Below are positions 1 to 10,664 of a DNA stretch of 64,000 bases, one piece after another. Made by a program: the position numbers and the translations under genes. The notes below the pieces were generated by a model. That model saw only the letters and a program-made list of their open reading frames with translations. It was not told the origin of the DNA and made no database searches. How positions within the stretch are numbered: the stretch's first letter is position 1; every line of letters starts with the position of its first letter. The stretch is from contig LR990053.1 of the NCBI GenBank assembly GCA_905147135.1, positions 11,358,501-11,422,500 on the forward strand. The letters run 5' to 3'. Origin of the DNA: Blastobasis lacticolella. Its lineage: Eukaryota; Arthropoda; Insecta; Lepidoptera; Blastobasidae.

Positions 1-405
1 GCGCTGTGTGGTGTCGTAAGATGGTCGCAGGATAAATATTGAATATTATTTGTAATAATTTTGAGGTTATATCACCCACACAAACGCATATGAATTCCGA
101 ATAATAAATTATATAAAATACGAGCTTTTTGACTGACCTCAGCAAGTGGTTTTTCAAGTATTTTTCGTATCCAGAGCTCACCACAGAGTTTAAACTGAAG
201 CGGCCAGTTTTGTCTTGAGGTTTTTTAAGTTTCTGCGATAGTTTACACCTTGACTACATCACTCAACACAAATCAACAGTTTATGCGCTCATTTATCGTT
301 TGTTTGATTAAATCACTTGTTGATATACATATTTAAAATATTTTTTTAAGGAGAACAAAAAAATTTATTTGTTTACTAGTACAGCGCCCTCTGTGCTATC
401 GTCGT
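1..405. other. AT-rich flank, nothing recognised
   Basis: No coding signal or clear repeat boundary. The first 20 bases carry a GTGTGGTGTCGTA motif like the end of repeat D, which is too short to call. The Jockey-like element breaks off just to the right, near 430. Confidence 0.4.
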
Positions 406-2283
406 CTAGTACCCACAACACAACACAATACCATATGAGGGAAGCCTGCTTAAAAGGGCTGCGTGCCAAACCCTGTCAAAGGCCTTGGAGATATCGAGAG
501 ACACAGCAAGGGCCTCGCCATGCCTCTCAATGGCCTCACTCCACATATGAGTAGCATACACCAGAAGGTCCCCAGTTGACCGACCACAGCGGAATCCGTA
601 CTGGTGATCGCTGAGGAGATCGTTACCTCCAAGATGCACGAGGAGTTTCTTGTTCAGTGCACGCTCCATAATCTTACAAAGTATGGAGGTAACCGAAATA
701 GGGCGGTAGTTGGCAGGGTCTGCGCGGCTGCCCTTCTTGGGCACGAGCTGCACATTGGCAAGCTTCCATGTCTTCGGTACAATTCCAATCTCTAGTGAGA
801 GGCGATACAGGCGCGTGAGAATAGGAGACAACTCGGGGGCACAACTACGCAGGACTATTGCTGGTATACCATCTGGTCCACTAGCCTTGTTCACGTCTAG
901 ACTCCGCAGGATTTTTAAAATCTCTTTTTGATGTATACGCACCTCTTCCATAGTGCAGTCAGCGCGGGGTGAGATAGGTGGAGTTTCACCTGCAGTATCC
1001 AAACGTGAATTCGCCGCGAATTGAGAAGCAAGTAAATTTGCTTTCTCTTCCGCAGCATGCGCCAGTGTCCCATCCGGTTTCAGCAATGGTGGTAACGAAG
1101 ATTGACTAAAGTTAGATTCGACCGCTTTTGCCAAAGACCAAAACGCCTTACTCCCAGGAGGGTAAGAGGCCAGTTTGGTGCCAATCCGACCTATGTGGTC
1201 GAAACGAGCCCTGCGTAGCGTCCTTTTGCAAGACTTGGCGGCGAGGTTAAAGGCTTTATTCAGTTTGCGAGTATCCGGAGACATATGCGCTCGAGCCTCA
1301 GCCCAGGCAGAGTATGCCGCTTGCTTCAGTGCTTCAGCACGACTGCAGTCAGCACTAAACCATGGACGAGACTTGCCATTCATCGCTACGTCAGAATATG
1401 GAATGAAGTATTCCATTCCCTGCCGTATAACCGCGGTAACGGCTTCAGCACAACTCGACGGATTGCCCGAAGAGAAGCATGCCTCCCGCCAAGGATAGGA
1501 TGAAAAAAAGTGACGCATCTCATCCCAATCTGCTGATTTGTATCGCCACACCCGTCGGGGGTTGCATGGGGAATAGACGAATACAGATTTCACCAGACAG
1601 TGGTCGGATATACCCAGTGGTGTGGAAACCGATACTGAGTGCCTGTCCGGATCAGTTGTCAGCAGAAGGTCTAAGCAATTGGCGGAATGGGAGTCGACAT
1701 CCGGTGCCCTCGTGGCGCAGTTTACTAGCTGGGTTTGATCTAGCGACAAAGCTAGTTTACGCACCTCTCTCTCAGCATGATTGGTCACCTGGTATGGGAA
1801 AAGCCACTCTTGGTGGTGGGCATTGAAATCCCCCAGAATGACAAGCTACGCCGCGGGATAACGTTCCCTCGCTTCATCCGCCGCTTCAATGAGATGGTCA
1901 CATAAACGAGTCGTCTCCTGGACCCCGCTGTGGGATCGATAAACGCAGGCAAACAAGATTTTCACTTGACCGGTATCCACTAGAAGCCACAAAATGGACA
2001 AACCAGACCCTTCAAAGCATCTGAGACGCCGAATGCAGATGTCGTCGCGAGCGTACACACAGACTCCGGCACGAGGAACGAACCTGTGCGCGAGAGTATA
2101 CCCTGGGTAGCTGAGGTGTGCCGCGTCAGCCGGACTTCTGATCTGCGTCTCAGTGCGGAACAGCAGCTGCGGTTTTTCAGTCTCAAGGTGGTAGTGGACT
2201 GCATTGAGATTTGAGTGCAGGCCTCGGATGTTAGTGAGGTGCACTTTGAGTGGGAGGGAATGCAGCCGGTGTTTATCCTTCAT
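406..2283 (-). pseudogene. Jockey-like LINE ORF2: endonuclease plus N-terminal half of reverse transcriptase
   Basis: Remnant of the pol-like ORF of a non-LTR retrotransposon. The family nicks target DNA with an APE-type endonuclease and reverse-transcribes its own RNA there. Reading leftward, the endonuclease begins near 2283 (HLTNIRGLHSN) with the catalytic TETQ, then LVILGDFNAHH just after the break and GISDHCLV. The RT follows with SGPDGIPA, NYRPISV, QYGFRCGRST and the first catalytic aspartate in SLDISKAFDRVWH. An in-frame TAG at 1846-1848 splits the ORF into 145 and 460 residues; both halves are in the same frame. The RT stops after RLPSYGI near 430, so the YADD box, thumb and 3' UTR are missing. 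This is a 3' loss, not the usual 5' truncation. Jockey/BS-like assignment is by motif style; the exact clade is uncertain. Confidence 0.85.
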
Positions 2284-2880
2284 CCTTGTTTTTCACTTCA
2301 TATTATATTTATTTGAGTGATAGGTTGTTATAGGAGGACGGAAGTTGGACGAGGTAGCGCTCCGCCGACCAGCTACCATGCTCACCATAGCCGCACGGGA
2401 AGGTGCCTGACGCGGAGAACGTGGGGACGCCCGAACCCCCCAGATTGGCTACCTGGCCCTCCTATTCGGTCGCCAACCGGCAGGGTAGAGCAATCTGGGA
2501 TTTTTGTGAGATGGCGGGGCAGGTTTTCACTGGTGGCTAACCAGCTACTTGGGCCCCCAACTATCTACGGTTGGCCAGCGGCGGCACCGTGCTTCGGATC
2601 CCGCTGCCCTCCGAAGCCAGGCACCCGGTACGGGAGTGGTGAGCAGTAGAAAACACAGATACGCAGAGCGACCACAACTGTCCAGACCCATCCTCCTATA
2701 GGGCTACTCCAGGCATCGCACCGAAACACGGCCAGGCCGCTTGACGACGCGTTCTCCTGGAGGGTGGTAACCAGCCACGGCCGAAGCCTACCACCGGAGA
2801 GAGTGCTGTCCATTTTGCACTACCCAGGGATCACGTGTAGGGTAACTAGAGTCATGAAGCACAAAAAAAGGGCTTCGCCT
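2284..2880 (-). mobile_element. 5' leader / degenerate ORF1 region of the Jockey-like LINE
   Basis: GC-rich stretch directly upstream of the endonuclease ORF on the same strand. It contains an 82-codon frame at 2565-2813 that I cannot match to a family. It probably belongs to the LINE's 5' region because base composition drops to AT-rich just beyond 2900. The element's 5' boundary is not visible. Confidence 0.45.
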
Positions 2881-3327
2881 ACGGACGCGGACAGCATTGA
2901 TCTCCCTCAGGTTTAAAAACCTAAAATTCATTTATTGTTCACCCCACTAAAATGGGCAATTCTTTTTACTCCAGGCTCTCGCTTATTGAGTGGAGAATAC
3001 CTATCATTAAAATATACCTGTAATTTTGACTTTTGCCCCCCCACCCCTCAACCAAATCCTGGATCCGCGCCTGGTGAAAATATTCACCAAAGGATTCCCA
3101 CGTGAGTAGCACATCGCGATGGCTCGTTGAAATCCGCGTGGCGCGATGAAGCCCATATTAACCTTTTTCGGTGATTTCAGCCGACAAACTAAGAGGTACG
3201 CCTCCTACGGTCCCGCGCCCATTTGCCTACGTACGTCGCCAGTAGCCGCGACGCGTAGGAAGCTTTGGAACCCGCCTCCAACAGGTTAGCATGCTTTTCC
3301 TTAGCTATTTCTCTATCCCGCCGTCAG
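2881..3327. other. Unassigned mixed-composition sequence
   Basis: Contains a C-run near 3040 followed by ATCCTGGATCCGCGCCTG, a phrase I associate with dispersed lepidopteran repeats. A GC-rich stretch follows. No ORF of note. Confidence 0.3.
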
Positions 3328-3550
3328 GTGATTGAAGCTGTGCCACACGTGGCCTGGCGTGACCGCGTGCTACCGTGCCTTTGCTTATTTCTGCCACCCA
3401 TCATCATCTGATGTTCGAGGTTATGCCACGTGACCTGACGTGACCACGTGCTACACTGCCATTGCTAGATCCTGCCACCCATCATCATCTGGCGTTGGAG
3501 GTTATGCCGCTAGCCTGGCATGCCCGAACGCTTTTGCTTATTGTCACCTG
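3328..3550. repeat. Degenerate 81-bp tandem repeat, about 2.7 copies
   Basis: CTGCCACCCATCATCATCTG occurs at 3391 and again at 3472, a period of 81. Each is preceded by related CACGTGRCCTG..GTGACC..GTGCTAC text. A third decayed copy starts near 3500 (GTTATGCCGCTAGCCTGGC). Copies differ by scattered substitutions. Confidence 0.8.
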
Positions 3551-4382
3551 CTGGTGACAGCCTACTGTCACACCAAATTCCCCAGAGCCAGCTGAGAACG
3601 AAGGGATTGCTCGCTTCCTATTTATTATTTTCCTCCTGAATGATTGCAACGGTGTAAGGTGTTTGGTACCAGCCATTTGCTTGGTAACGGCTGCTGTTTG
3701 GCTGTGGCTCACTTGCAGTCCGCTTGGAGCAGTTTTCGCCGGCTGCTTCCTGGGACACCCATTGTCCATTTTGGTTGAGGCTTCGCAGAAACTTTAGCTG
3801 AGTTTATTATTCTTACCCTATCTGTTTTTTATAAAACATTGTTGATAATATGCATTATCGATCAAAGCACTCTAAAGAACCCTTATATTTAAATTAACGG
3901 TTATCTATGAGCCGTTTTAACCTAAGGTCATCATTTAGTGTATCAACAAATTAAAAAACAAATAAAAACTGCTCTTTCAAATTTAAATACCATTTTTAAT
4001 TCAGATCATTCAGAGAGATTCAGATCTTAAACATTACAATATTCATTTAAATTTGTGAATTCACGACTGTAGGTATCGATGCAAACACTCGTCTGTCTCC
4101 CGAAATGTTGAATAAAAAAATCATTCTGCAACAGTGTCTGAATTTCGGATACTTTCGTTGAAGTAACAACAAATAGTAAGTAATTATAATTAATGTAGGA
4201 TCCACCGAGAATACCTTGCAAATAGAGCCTCCTTTACGATTGGACAAGCAAACGGAAAATCAATGCAAATTTGACTGGGTGACTGAATCGGTACAATCAC
4301 ATGCTTCAATTTAGACGTGTTGCAAGTTATGCGACCTGCGATCTATGCAAAGGCGCGATTGTATCGCATTGCTACAAAAAGT
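3551..4382. other. Unassigned, mostly AT-rich
   Basis: A 94-codon minus-strand frame (3485-3769) starts in the tandem repeat and runs into this stretch. It is basic and Ser/Thr/Gln-rich with no recognised motif. Two overlapping minus frames at 4027-4247 are also unassigned. I see no splice or promoter support for any of them. Confidence 0.25.
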
Positions 4383-4466
4383 CGCACCAAATACTTAAAC
4401 ACGTTTAAAAATAACGTTTTACGTTTTTTTAAGGATCAACTTAAATGCGTTTAAGAATTTGGTGCA
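4383..4466. repeat. Short foldback (MITE-like), 84 bp
   Basis: GCACCAAATACTTAAACACG at 4383 is mirrored by the reverse complement of CGTTTAAGAATTTGGTGC ending at 4465. The roughly 24-bp arms carry a few mismatches. No transposase is encoded. Confidence 0.65.
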
Positions 4467-5904
4467 AGCCCTAAGTGTATGAAGTCTATGGTCCATTAGG
4501 CTATATTTTCCCAGTAGGTATATTGAGACCTACTGATGTCTATTACAAGCCAGAAGCCGTCAACTGGGAATGTAATATTCATAATGTCAGATTTGGTATT
4601 TCTAGTACCAAGTCTCATCTGTAAAAATCTTGTAGGCGGGTTCTTTGTTAACATTTTATTAAGATGACTACAATAGCCTACATTTTCTAACACTTTCAAT
4701 TTTAAATCAAGATGTTTAAAAAAAACATGTTAATTTGATTTGGCAGCCAAAACCTTTCATGTACAATAATGCGCTAAAATAATTTTGTGAACATTTTAAA
4801 GCTAATGATTCTGAGGTTAACATAACTTTGAAATTGAGAGCCATTGTTCGATTTTAAACATTTACGGAATGCTTTCTAAGCCTATTATTAGTAACTATGG
4901 ATGTTAACTCTAATTTCCGTTCGTAAATTGTACTTTATATTCTATTCATTCAGTTCATTCGCTTCGTTTCAGATAGATTCCTGAAGGACCCCTTACGGTT
5001 TAATTATACCTAGTATGACAAACTGTTTATTTAACTGTAGATATATGACGCATTTAAGACAAAGACAAAAAAATTACTATGAATTAAGTTTTAATGCTTA
5101 TTTTATAATTTTTTTCTGTATGTTTCACGTTGTGACAACACGACACGTATTCACGGCATTTGTACTGTCTAAAGCCGTTTTTGACATTACAATACATAAG
5201 TGGTACTATCCTCAGGTCAAAAAGATTTTGAACCGCGATTACTCTGATTGTCTTGCATTTGGAATGTCTGAGCTACACGTACATTTTTTTAGTGTGTAAA
5301 GGTATCTGTCATGCACCCTGAACGTGTTCATTATTTGCCTATATTTATAAAGCATGGAAACCTGCAATTGCACAGAAAAATGCAAAAAGCATTGCTCACT
5401 GCAAGCATATTTTTATACTTCGATCCGTCTTGCTGACGCAATCCAAAAACATAATAATAAAACGTAGTTCCAATTACTTAAAGCTATACTTGAAATAGTT
5501 TCCAATGGACTCGGAATAGATGGAATGATGAAGCATTTATTAGCCGTAATGTTACGCGCGGGAGGTCACCGTTGGCAAATGGCAAGACCGGTCGCAGCTG
5601 ATATTCCGGAGCGCATTGAGTTTGAAGCTCTTTCTTCGTTCTCGGAATGTCTGACCTCACTGAACTTGCACTAACCTTGTTTTCTATTTGAAAACGTTTG
5701 CAAATCAAACAAGTTATACTATCGAGAGGGTTATGTTATTTTTTTTTTTCATTTTGTTAATGTTGTTTTAATGTATCTCCTGTTGCTTTATTATTGAAGC
5801 TCTTTGTTTTGATTTGGTATTTATGATAAAAATATCTACTTTGTTTTGTTGTACGTGTAATGATAACACACATGTTATGTTATGTCATAAATAAAAGGAA
5901 ACTT
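4467..5904. other. Unassigned AT-rich sequence
   Basis: Only short frames without recognisable domains, such as 5015-5299 on plus and 5484-5708 on minus. No SINE boxes or terminal repeats recognised. Confidence 0.3.
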
Positions 5905-6095
5905 GCGAATTCAGGCGACTGAATGTATAACCATGATCCAATCTGGTCAAGTTAACAGGGTCACGGAGATCAGATGGCAGTCCCTCAACTTAATTACCTG
6001 CTTTGCCAAATTCTGGATCATGGTCAAGGCGAACCACGGACCTTCGTACGCGAGAGCACAATCGGGACATTAACGCCAAAATGATGATAATTATA
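5905..6095 (+). mobile_element. SINE-B, 3' half
   Basis: Matches the body and tail of the SINE-B copies at 29.0 and 31.4 kb: AGGCGACTGAATGT, CCATGATCCAATCTGGTCA, CTGGATCATGGTCAAGGC, then ACGCGAGAGCACA and GGGACATTAACGCC. It ends in an ATGATGATAATTAT tail. The tRNA-like head is absent. Confidence 0.8.
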
Positions 6096-6289
6096 CGATA
6101 AGTAATGCAATTAGCAATTGAAAAATGTGTCCAACACATCTCAATCATAACAAATACATTTTAAACGAATAAAAATAATGAGGTACTGTGATTACACAAC
6201 GTGTTTTATTTATAATGGACAGGGCTCGTTTATAACCTGTACACGTTAAACCAAATTTAAATTAGACCACACGTACTTAAACATAATTA
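6096..6289 (+). repeat. Sequence shared with 24779-24980 beside a SINE-B copy
   Basis: Continues from the SINE-B tail and matches, in inverse orientation, the stretch next to the SINE-B copy at 24980-25310. Shared blocks include ATTACACAACGTG, ATACATTTTAAACGA and ACACGTACTTAAACA. No ORF. Confidence 0.75.
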
Positions 6290-7519
6290 TTTATTTAGGT
6301 ATATCATAGGTAAATAAAATATTTTGAATTTTTTGGTACTCGAACACATTCACATAATTTAAAGGCTGCATGATGTGTACTAAACTGTATTTGTAGTAGG
6401 TATGTAGACTAGTGTGTATTCGGATACGTACACATCTACATAACGTCACGCACGGCTCTTTCTCATAGTGGAAGACAGATCAATTTTTTTTCTATTTACT
6501 GTATTTTAAAAATCAAGACAGCCACAGCCTAATATGAGCGATAAAAAATCAAACATTCAAAATGTAATAATTTATTATGATTATATACATAATTACATTA
6601 CAATATGTACAAACTTAAACTACCAAACGAAATTAAAATATTTCACCTCCTCACAGTCCTCACAATGACAATGCACCTGTGGTTCGGCTTTTTTGTTGCC
6701 AAATGCATGAATCGTTTTGAAACATCACAATATGACGCCCAAAAACCGCCATTATGATTTTTTTATGAACCACCTATCCAAGGACACTTAGGTTTGTGCG
6801 AGGAATCTAACGACATCTTAACTGTCGACATCCAGCCGTTTGAAAGATACGAGGTTATAAAGAAACTTACAAACAAACGTACACACAAGATACGCGCGAA
6901 ATATATAACCCTTCCGTAGCAGTGAATATTACTTTAAGATGCAATACTTTGCATAAATAACAAGCAATAGTTTAGTAAGACTAGTTCCTTTGTATTTTGC
7001 TACTAAGAACACTTTCTTAACGATCCATTGGAGTTCCAGATTCCAGACTCTTGGAAGGGCCATCATACACACAGCTCATTCCGACGAAATGCCAGTCAAA
7101 GCTGAAACTATTAATGGCATCAAGAGTTGCATTCATTATTGTTAAACAGTCCTAAGGTTACGACAGCAGCACAAAGCTCGATAACAACAATGTCTCAGTA
7201 ATTTACATTAGTAACAATACGTGTCCTGGTTTTATTACCCGTATACCCACGGGATTTGTGCTTTTACGCCCTCGTAATAAAATCTTTGTGCTTTTGATTT
7301 CTTGGCAGTGGAGAAGGAATTTAGTTACTACGACTGTTACTTCTAGACTTTAATCTAGATGGAAATTAATTAAAATATCTCATTTCGCAGTGGTTTCAAG
7401 CTACACAGGTTGTGGCATGGCATGTAACAGATCAGAATATGTGTGTTTGTGACTTTTGGACTACATTTGGACTATGACATAGGATCGTTCAAGGGGTATA
7501 TAAGAGGTCTCTTCAGAGG
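6290..7519. other. Unassigned AT-rich sequence
   Basis: Near 6835-6910 the phrases GAGGTTATAAAGAAAC and ACAAACAAACGTACACAC resemble a dispersed repeat type common in lepidopteran intergenic DNA. Nothing else recognised. Confidence 0.3.
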
Positions 7520-7625
7520 CGGCCAACAAATAAGTAGCACCCCTGGTGTTGCTGATTTCTTTAGGCTGCAGTGACTACTTTCCATCAAGTGGCCCGCTTG
7601 TCTGCTTGTCTGTCTGCAAATCGGA
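7520..7625 (+). mobile_element. SINE-A fragment
   Basis: Reverse complement of the left part of the minus-strand SINE-A copies. Shared text is ACTTTCCATCAAGTGGCCCG followed by CTTGTCTGCTTGTCTGTCTG, including the core that reads CCACTTGATGG on the other strand. Only about 100 bp remain. Confidence 0.65.
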
Positions 7626-7714
7626 TAAATTGTGAGAAATCCACCATCATGCATTATTGGTGATGTCGGTTGGTAGATGTTATTATAGTGGATTTGTTGT
7701 TTACTTAATTTATG

Positions 7715-7985
7715 CTACGCAGTGACAAACGAGCAAACAGTCCACCTGATGGTAAGCGGTAACTATCGCCTACAACACAAGTATACGATTCATGCATTTA
7801 GGTTGCAGGCAACACCGCAGGTACTACATTGTGAAGACTAAGATGCCTGGTACTTTCGCTGGATACCTTATCCTTCAAACCGGAACAAAACAATGCAAGC
7901 ATTGTTGCTTAGCGGCCGAAATAGATTAACGATGGTACCCACCCAGTTGGACTCCTCAGGCTTGACAGTCTTACCACCTACCACC
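7715..7985. repeat. Repeat G, copy 1
   Basis: Shares with 63540-63790 the phrases GCTACRCAGTGACAAA, CACCTGATGGTAAGCG, AACTATCGCC, ACGATTCATGCA and TACCTTATCCTTCAAACC. It overlaps in motif with SINE-A and the 17.1-kb repeat (CCTGATGG core), so these may form one superfamily. Confidence 0.7.
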
Positions 7986-8014
7986 AGTCACCATGCATGT
8001 CAGAGATCCGTTAG

Positions 8015-8215
8015 CGAAGTATTCCTCTCGGCCGTGCAGAAATTTAAATGATGACTTATTATTTCTGTTACGGGTCTGGGTGTTACTTTGTATATTTTAA
8101 GTTATAATGTCAGTTATCTTGCGCCCATGGTGCAAGCTTTTCTTAATTTGGGATGAGATGGCGCTTTGTGAATTTGGCCATGCATTTTTATTATTATTTA
8201 CAAGGATTGTGATAC
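8015..8215 (+). mobile_element. SINE-C, 3' half
   Basis: TTTCTGTTACGGGTCTGGGT, GCGCCCATGGTGCAAGC and GAGATGGCGCTTTGTGAATT match the complete SINE-C at 8811. It ends in an (ATT)n-like tail. The tRNA-related head is mostly lost. Confidence 0.75.
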
Positions 8216-8654
8216 CTATTGTTACTAGTAGTTGCTAACAATTTGGGTTGAGGGCTTTTAAACATCAAAACAGATTTTAAATTGACGTGCCAAATAAATA
8301 TAAATGTGTATAATATGTACCTAAAGTTTACTAAAATCAAGTTTTATGTTTGGTAGAAATATAATAAGCACCATAATGTTCTGAGCAAAACAAGTTCTGA
8401 TCTAAAACTACACACAATCATATAAGGACCGAAAGAAAACTGCCTACTTTAATATTCACTTACATGGGATTAATAATTTGAAGGTACTGCGTTTACCATG
8501 TTTATTTATAAGCCCACACCTTTGATCACGCAAGTAAGTCGCGTACTAATAACCTTGATATAACCTAATACCACCTTCCTCTTAGATTATCCTCATAATC
8601 CTCATAGCCACCATAACGTGTTTACTGTTCATTATTAGGTAACACCCGTATTCA
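8216..8654. other. Unassigned AT-rich sequence
   Basis: No ORF, repeat boundary or promoter-like signal recognised. Confidence 0.3.
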
Positions 8655-8742
8655 GAAACGTGGGCAGACATCGGGCCCCGTCGAACCGCGCGGGGGAGCA
8701 ACCGGGACATAGCACCAAGATGAAGATGATGATGATGATGAT
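8655..8742 (+). mobile_element. RTE-type LINE / SINE-B 3' tail with (GAT)n
   Basis: GGGCCCCGTCGAACCGCGCG, then GGAGCAACCGGGACATAGC, then a (GAT)n microsatellite. This is the 3' segment seen at 38450-38517, where it continues from RTE-like coding sequence, and in SINE-B. It is too short to say which of the two it came from. Confidence 0.65.
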
Positions 8743-8810
8743 GACGGCCCTATTCAGAAATGATACTATGAAATTTTTAGCTTATAATATAGTAGTTTAC
8801 CTAGATGATC

Positions 8811-9070
8811 TGACCTGAGTGGTTCAGTAGTCAACATGTCGGTCTGCCACGCAAGAGGTCCCGGGTCCGATTCCTGGCCGAGCAGAAATTGAAATGATGA
8901 ATTTTAATTTCTGTTACGGGTCTGGGTGTCCTATGTATAATAAGTAGATATGTATTTAAATTATATAGTAGTTTATCAGTTGTCTAGCACTCATAACACA
9001 AGCTTTGCTTACTTTGGGGCTAGATGGCGCTGTGTGAATTTGTCCACGATTATTATTATTATTATTCTCC
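8811..9070 (+). mobile_element. SINE-C, near full length
   Basis: tRNA-derived SINE with Pol III promoter boxes: an A-box-like GAGTGGTTCAGTAG near 8817 and a B-box-like GGGTCCGATTCC at 8863-8874. The body (TTTCTGTTACGGGTCTGGGT) leads to a 3' segment GGGGCTAGATGGCGCTGTGT and an (ATT)n tail at about 9047-9068. Expected behaviour from known SINEs: Pol III transcription and mobilisation by a LINE in trans. No target duplication was found. Confidence 0.85.
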
Positions 9071-9129
9071 ATATTTATTTTCATTCTTAGGTCTAAATTT
9101 TATACAATACATATATACGAAAAATAAAT

Positions 9130-10345
9130 ATTATAAAAAACCTAAACCTAGAGTACCATCAGCACCGAGGCGAGGCCCAAGCTACCGGCGGTTAGGGCTG
9201 CAGAGACAGGAACCTCCTGACAATACGCGCCGTCTCCAAGAGAACCGCTTTCTGAATCTGGTCCTTGACCCAACCATCTAGCGAGAGACTCTTAAGATGT
9301 TGGTCGAGGCTCTTCGCTATGAGACCGTTCACTGATACGACTATAGGCACAATGATCGTCGATTCATCATCCCACATGGCGTCACCTCGTGAGCCAAGTC
9401 AAGATACTTACACAGTTTGTCCTCGGCCTTCACAAGGTTTCCGTCATGCGGGATGGTGACATCGACGAGCACTGCTCGGCGCTTCGATCGATCTGTGAGC
9501 ACGATACCAGGTTTGTTGGCTGCAATAGTCTTGTCCGTGATCACAGATCGATCCCAAAAGAGCGTGGCAAGACCATTTTCAAGAACTGGCGCTGGCACCT
9601 ATTTATAATATGGCACCTCAGGCTCCACAAGACCAAATTGAAGAGCAAGTTGCCGGTGAATAATTCTGGCTACCAGGTTATGTCTGTGCAAGTCCTTTAG
9701 GATATATCTCCGGTAGCTGTTCGTCATGATAACCTCGTCAGCAATTGCACAAACAAAACCCTCTGTTTCCCCGAAGAGATCACCGAAGCGTAGCCAGTTC
9801 ACCGAGGCGAGCAGATCTACATCGGGTCCCGTCAAGGCCCTGTAGAATCGCCCATGTAGCTCCTTGCTCTTCCATACGTCCTTGCGGTCTATGGTGCTTA
9901 GGACCTTTGGTTTGCGCCAGTTCTCGTTTGCCAAGGACAGCGGGGTAAGGCCTCTGTCTACCGCCACCACAGCACGATGCATACCACACTCGTTATTAAG
10001 AAAGTAGTCTCTAAGACTGCACACCTCACGATTGTGGAGGGTCTTGGCGCTTAAGAAGCCACGACCTCCACATTTACGTGGGATGTACAGTCTCATGATA
10101 GACGAGCATGTGTAGTGAGCAGAAGACGGACCCTTCTATCCAGGGCGTCTAACTCTGTTTGAGTCCACCTTAGTATGCCAAAGGAGTATGTGAGCAGGGG
10201 CATCACCCAAGCATTGAAAGTGCGCCCCTTGTTGCCACGCGACAAAAGACTATTAAGTACTTTTATAGGCGACAGAAGAAATGCTCCTTCACTGCCTGTT
10301 TTACACCCTCGTCCACGATACCCAAAGACTGTGACATACCAAGGT
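9130..10345 (-). pseudogene. C-terminal part of a restriction-like-endonuclease LINE (R4/Dong-like)
   Basis: Reads leftward from about 10345. The RT thumb region comes first (SLGIVDEGVKQAVKEHFF, then FNAWVMPLLTYSFGILRWTQ, ELDALDRRVR), then RLYIPRKCGGRGFLS at 10096, then the endonuclease-like tail IVLTDRSKRRAVLVDVTIP, which fits a PD-(D/E)XK core, and finally IIVPIVVSVNGLI. Breaks: a frame change near 10100, an in-frame TAG at 9599-9601 separating two frames that are otherwise in register, and a one-base shift around 9341-9377. The YxDD half of the RT is absent. The R4/Dong label is from motif style and other clades are possible. A degenerate 3' region runs to about 9130. Confidence 0.7.
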
Positions 10346-10394
10346 ATGTCACATTATTATTATGATTCATGCTATTTTTGTTGCTTGTCTGACG

Positions 10395-10525
10395 CATGTT
10401 TATCTTTTTCTCTTTCTAGACAAGGGTTGCCTTTAAGAGATCGCTTGTAGCGATAAGGCCGCCTTTGCCCACAATGTCTGAAAATTTTCTTTTTCTAATT
10501 TTGTGTGCAATAAAGAGTATATCTA
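10395..10525 (+). repeat. LINE/SINE 3'-end fragment with AATAAA
   Basis: TTTAAGAGATCGCTTGTAGC and GATAAGGCCGCCTTTG are followed by TTTTGTGTGCAATAAAG and a TATC-rich tail. It resembles the 3' UTR end of a lepidopteran retroelement. The poly(A) signal AATAAA lies near 10509. Parent family not determined. Confidence 0.5.
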
Positions 10526-10664
10526 TCTATGAGGTCTCATAGTGCACGCGAACGCAGTATTCCAACTAATAATGCACACAACAATGCTTGGCGATCGGCA
10601 TTTAGCTTCTGTCACAATAAACGCATAGCTAAAATAAAAATTAGACTAAGAAAAAATTTACCAA

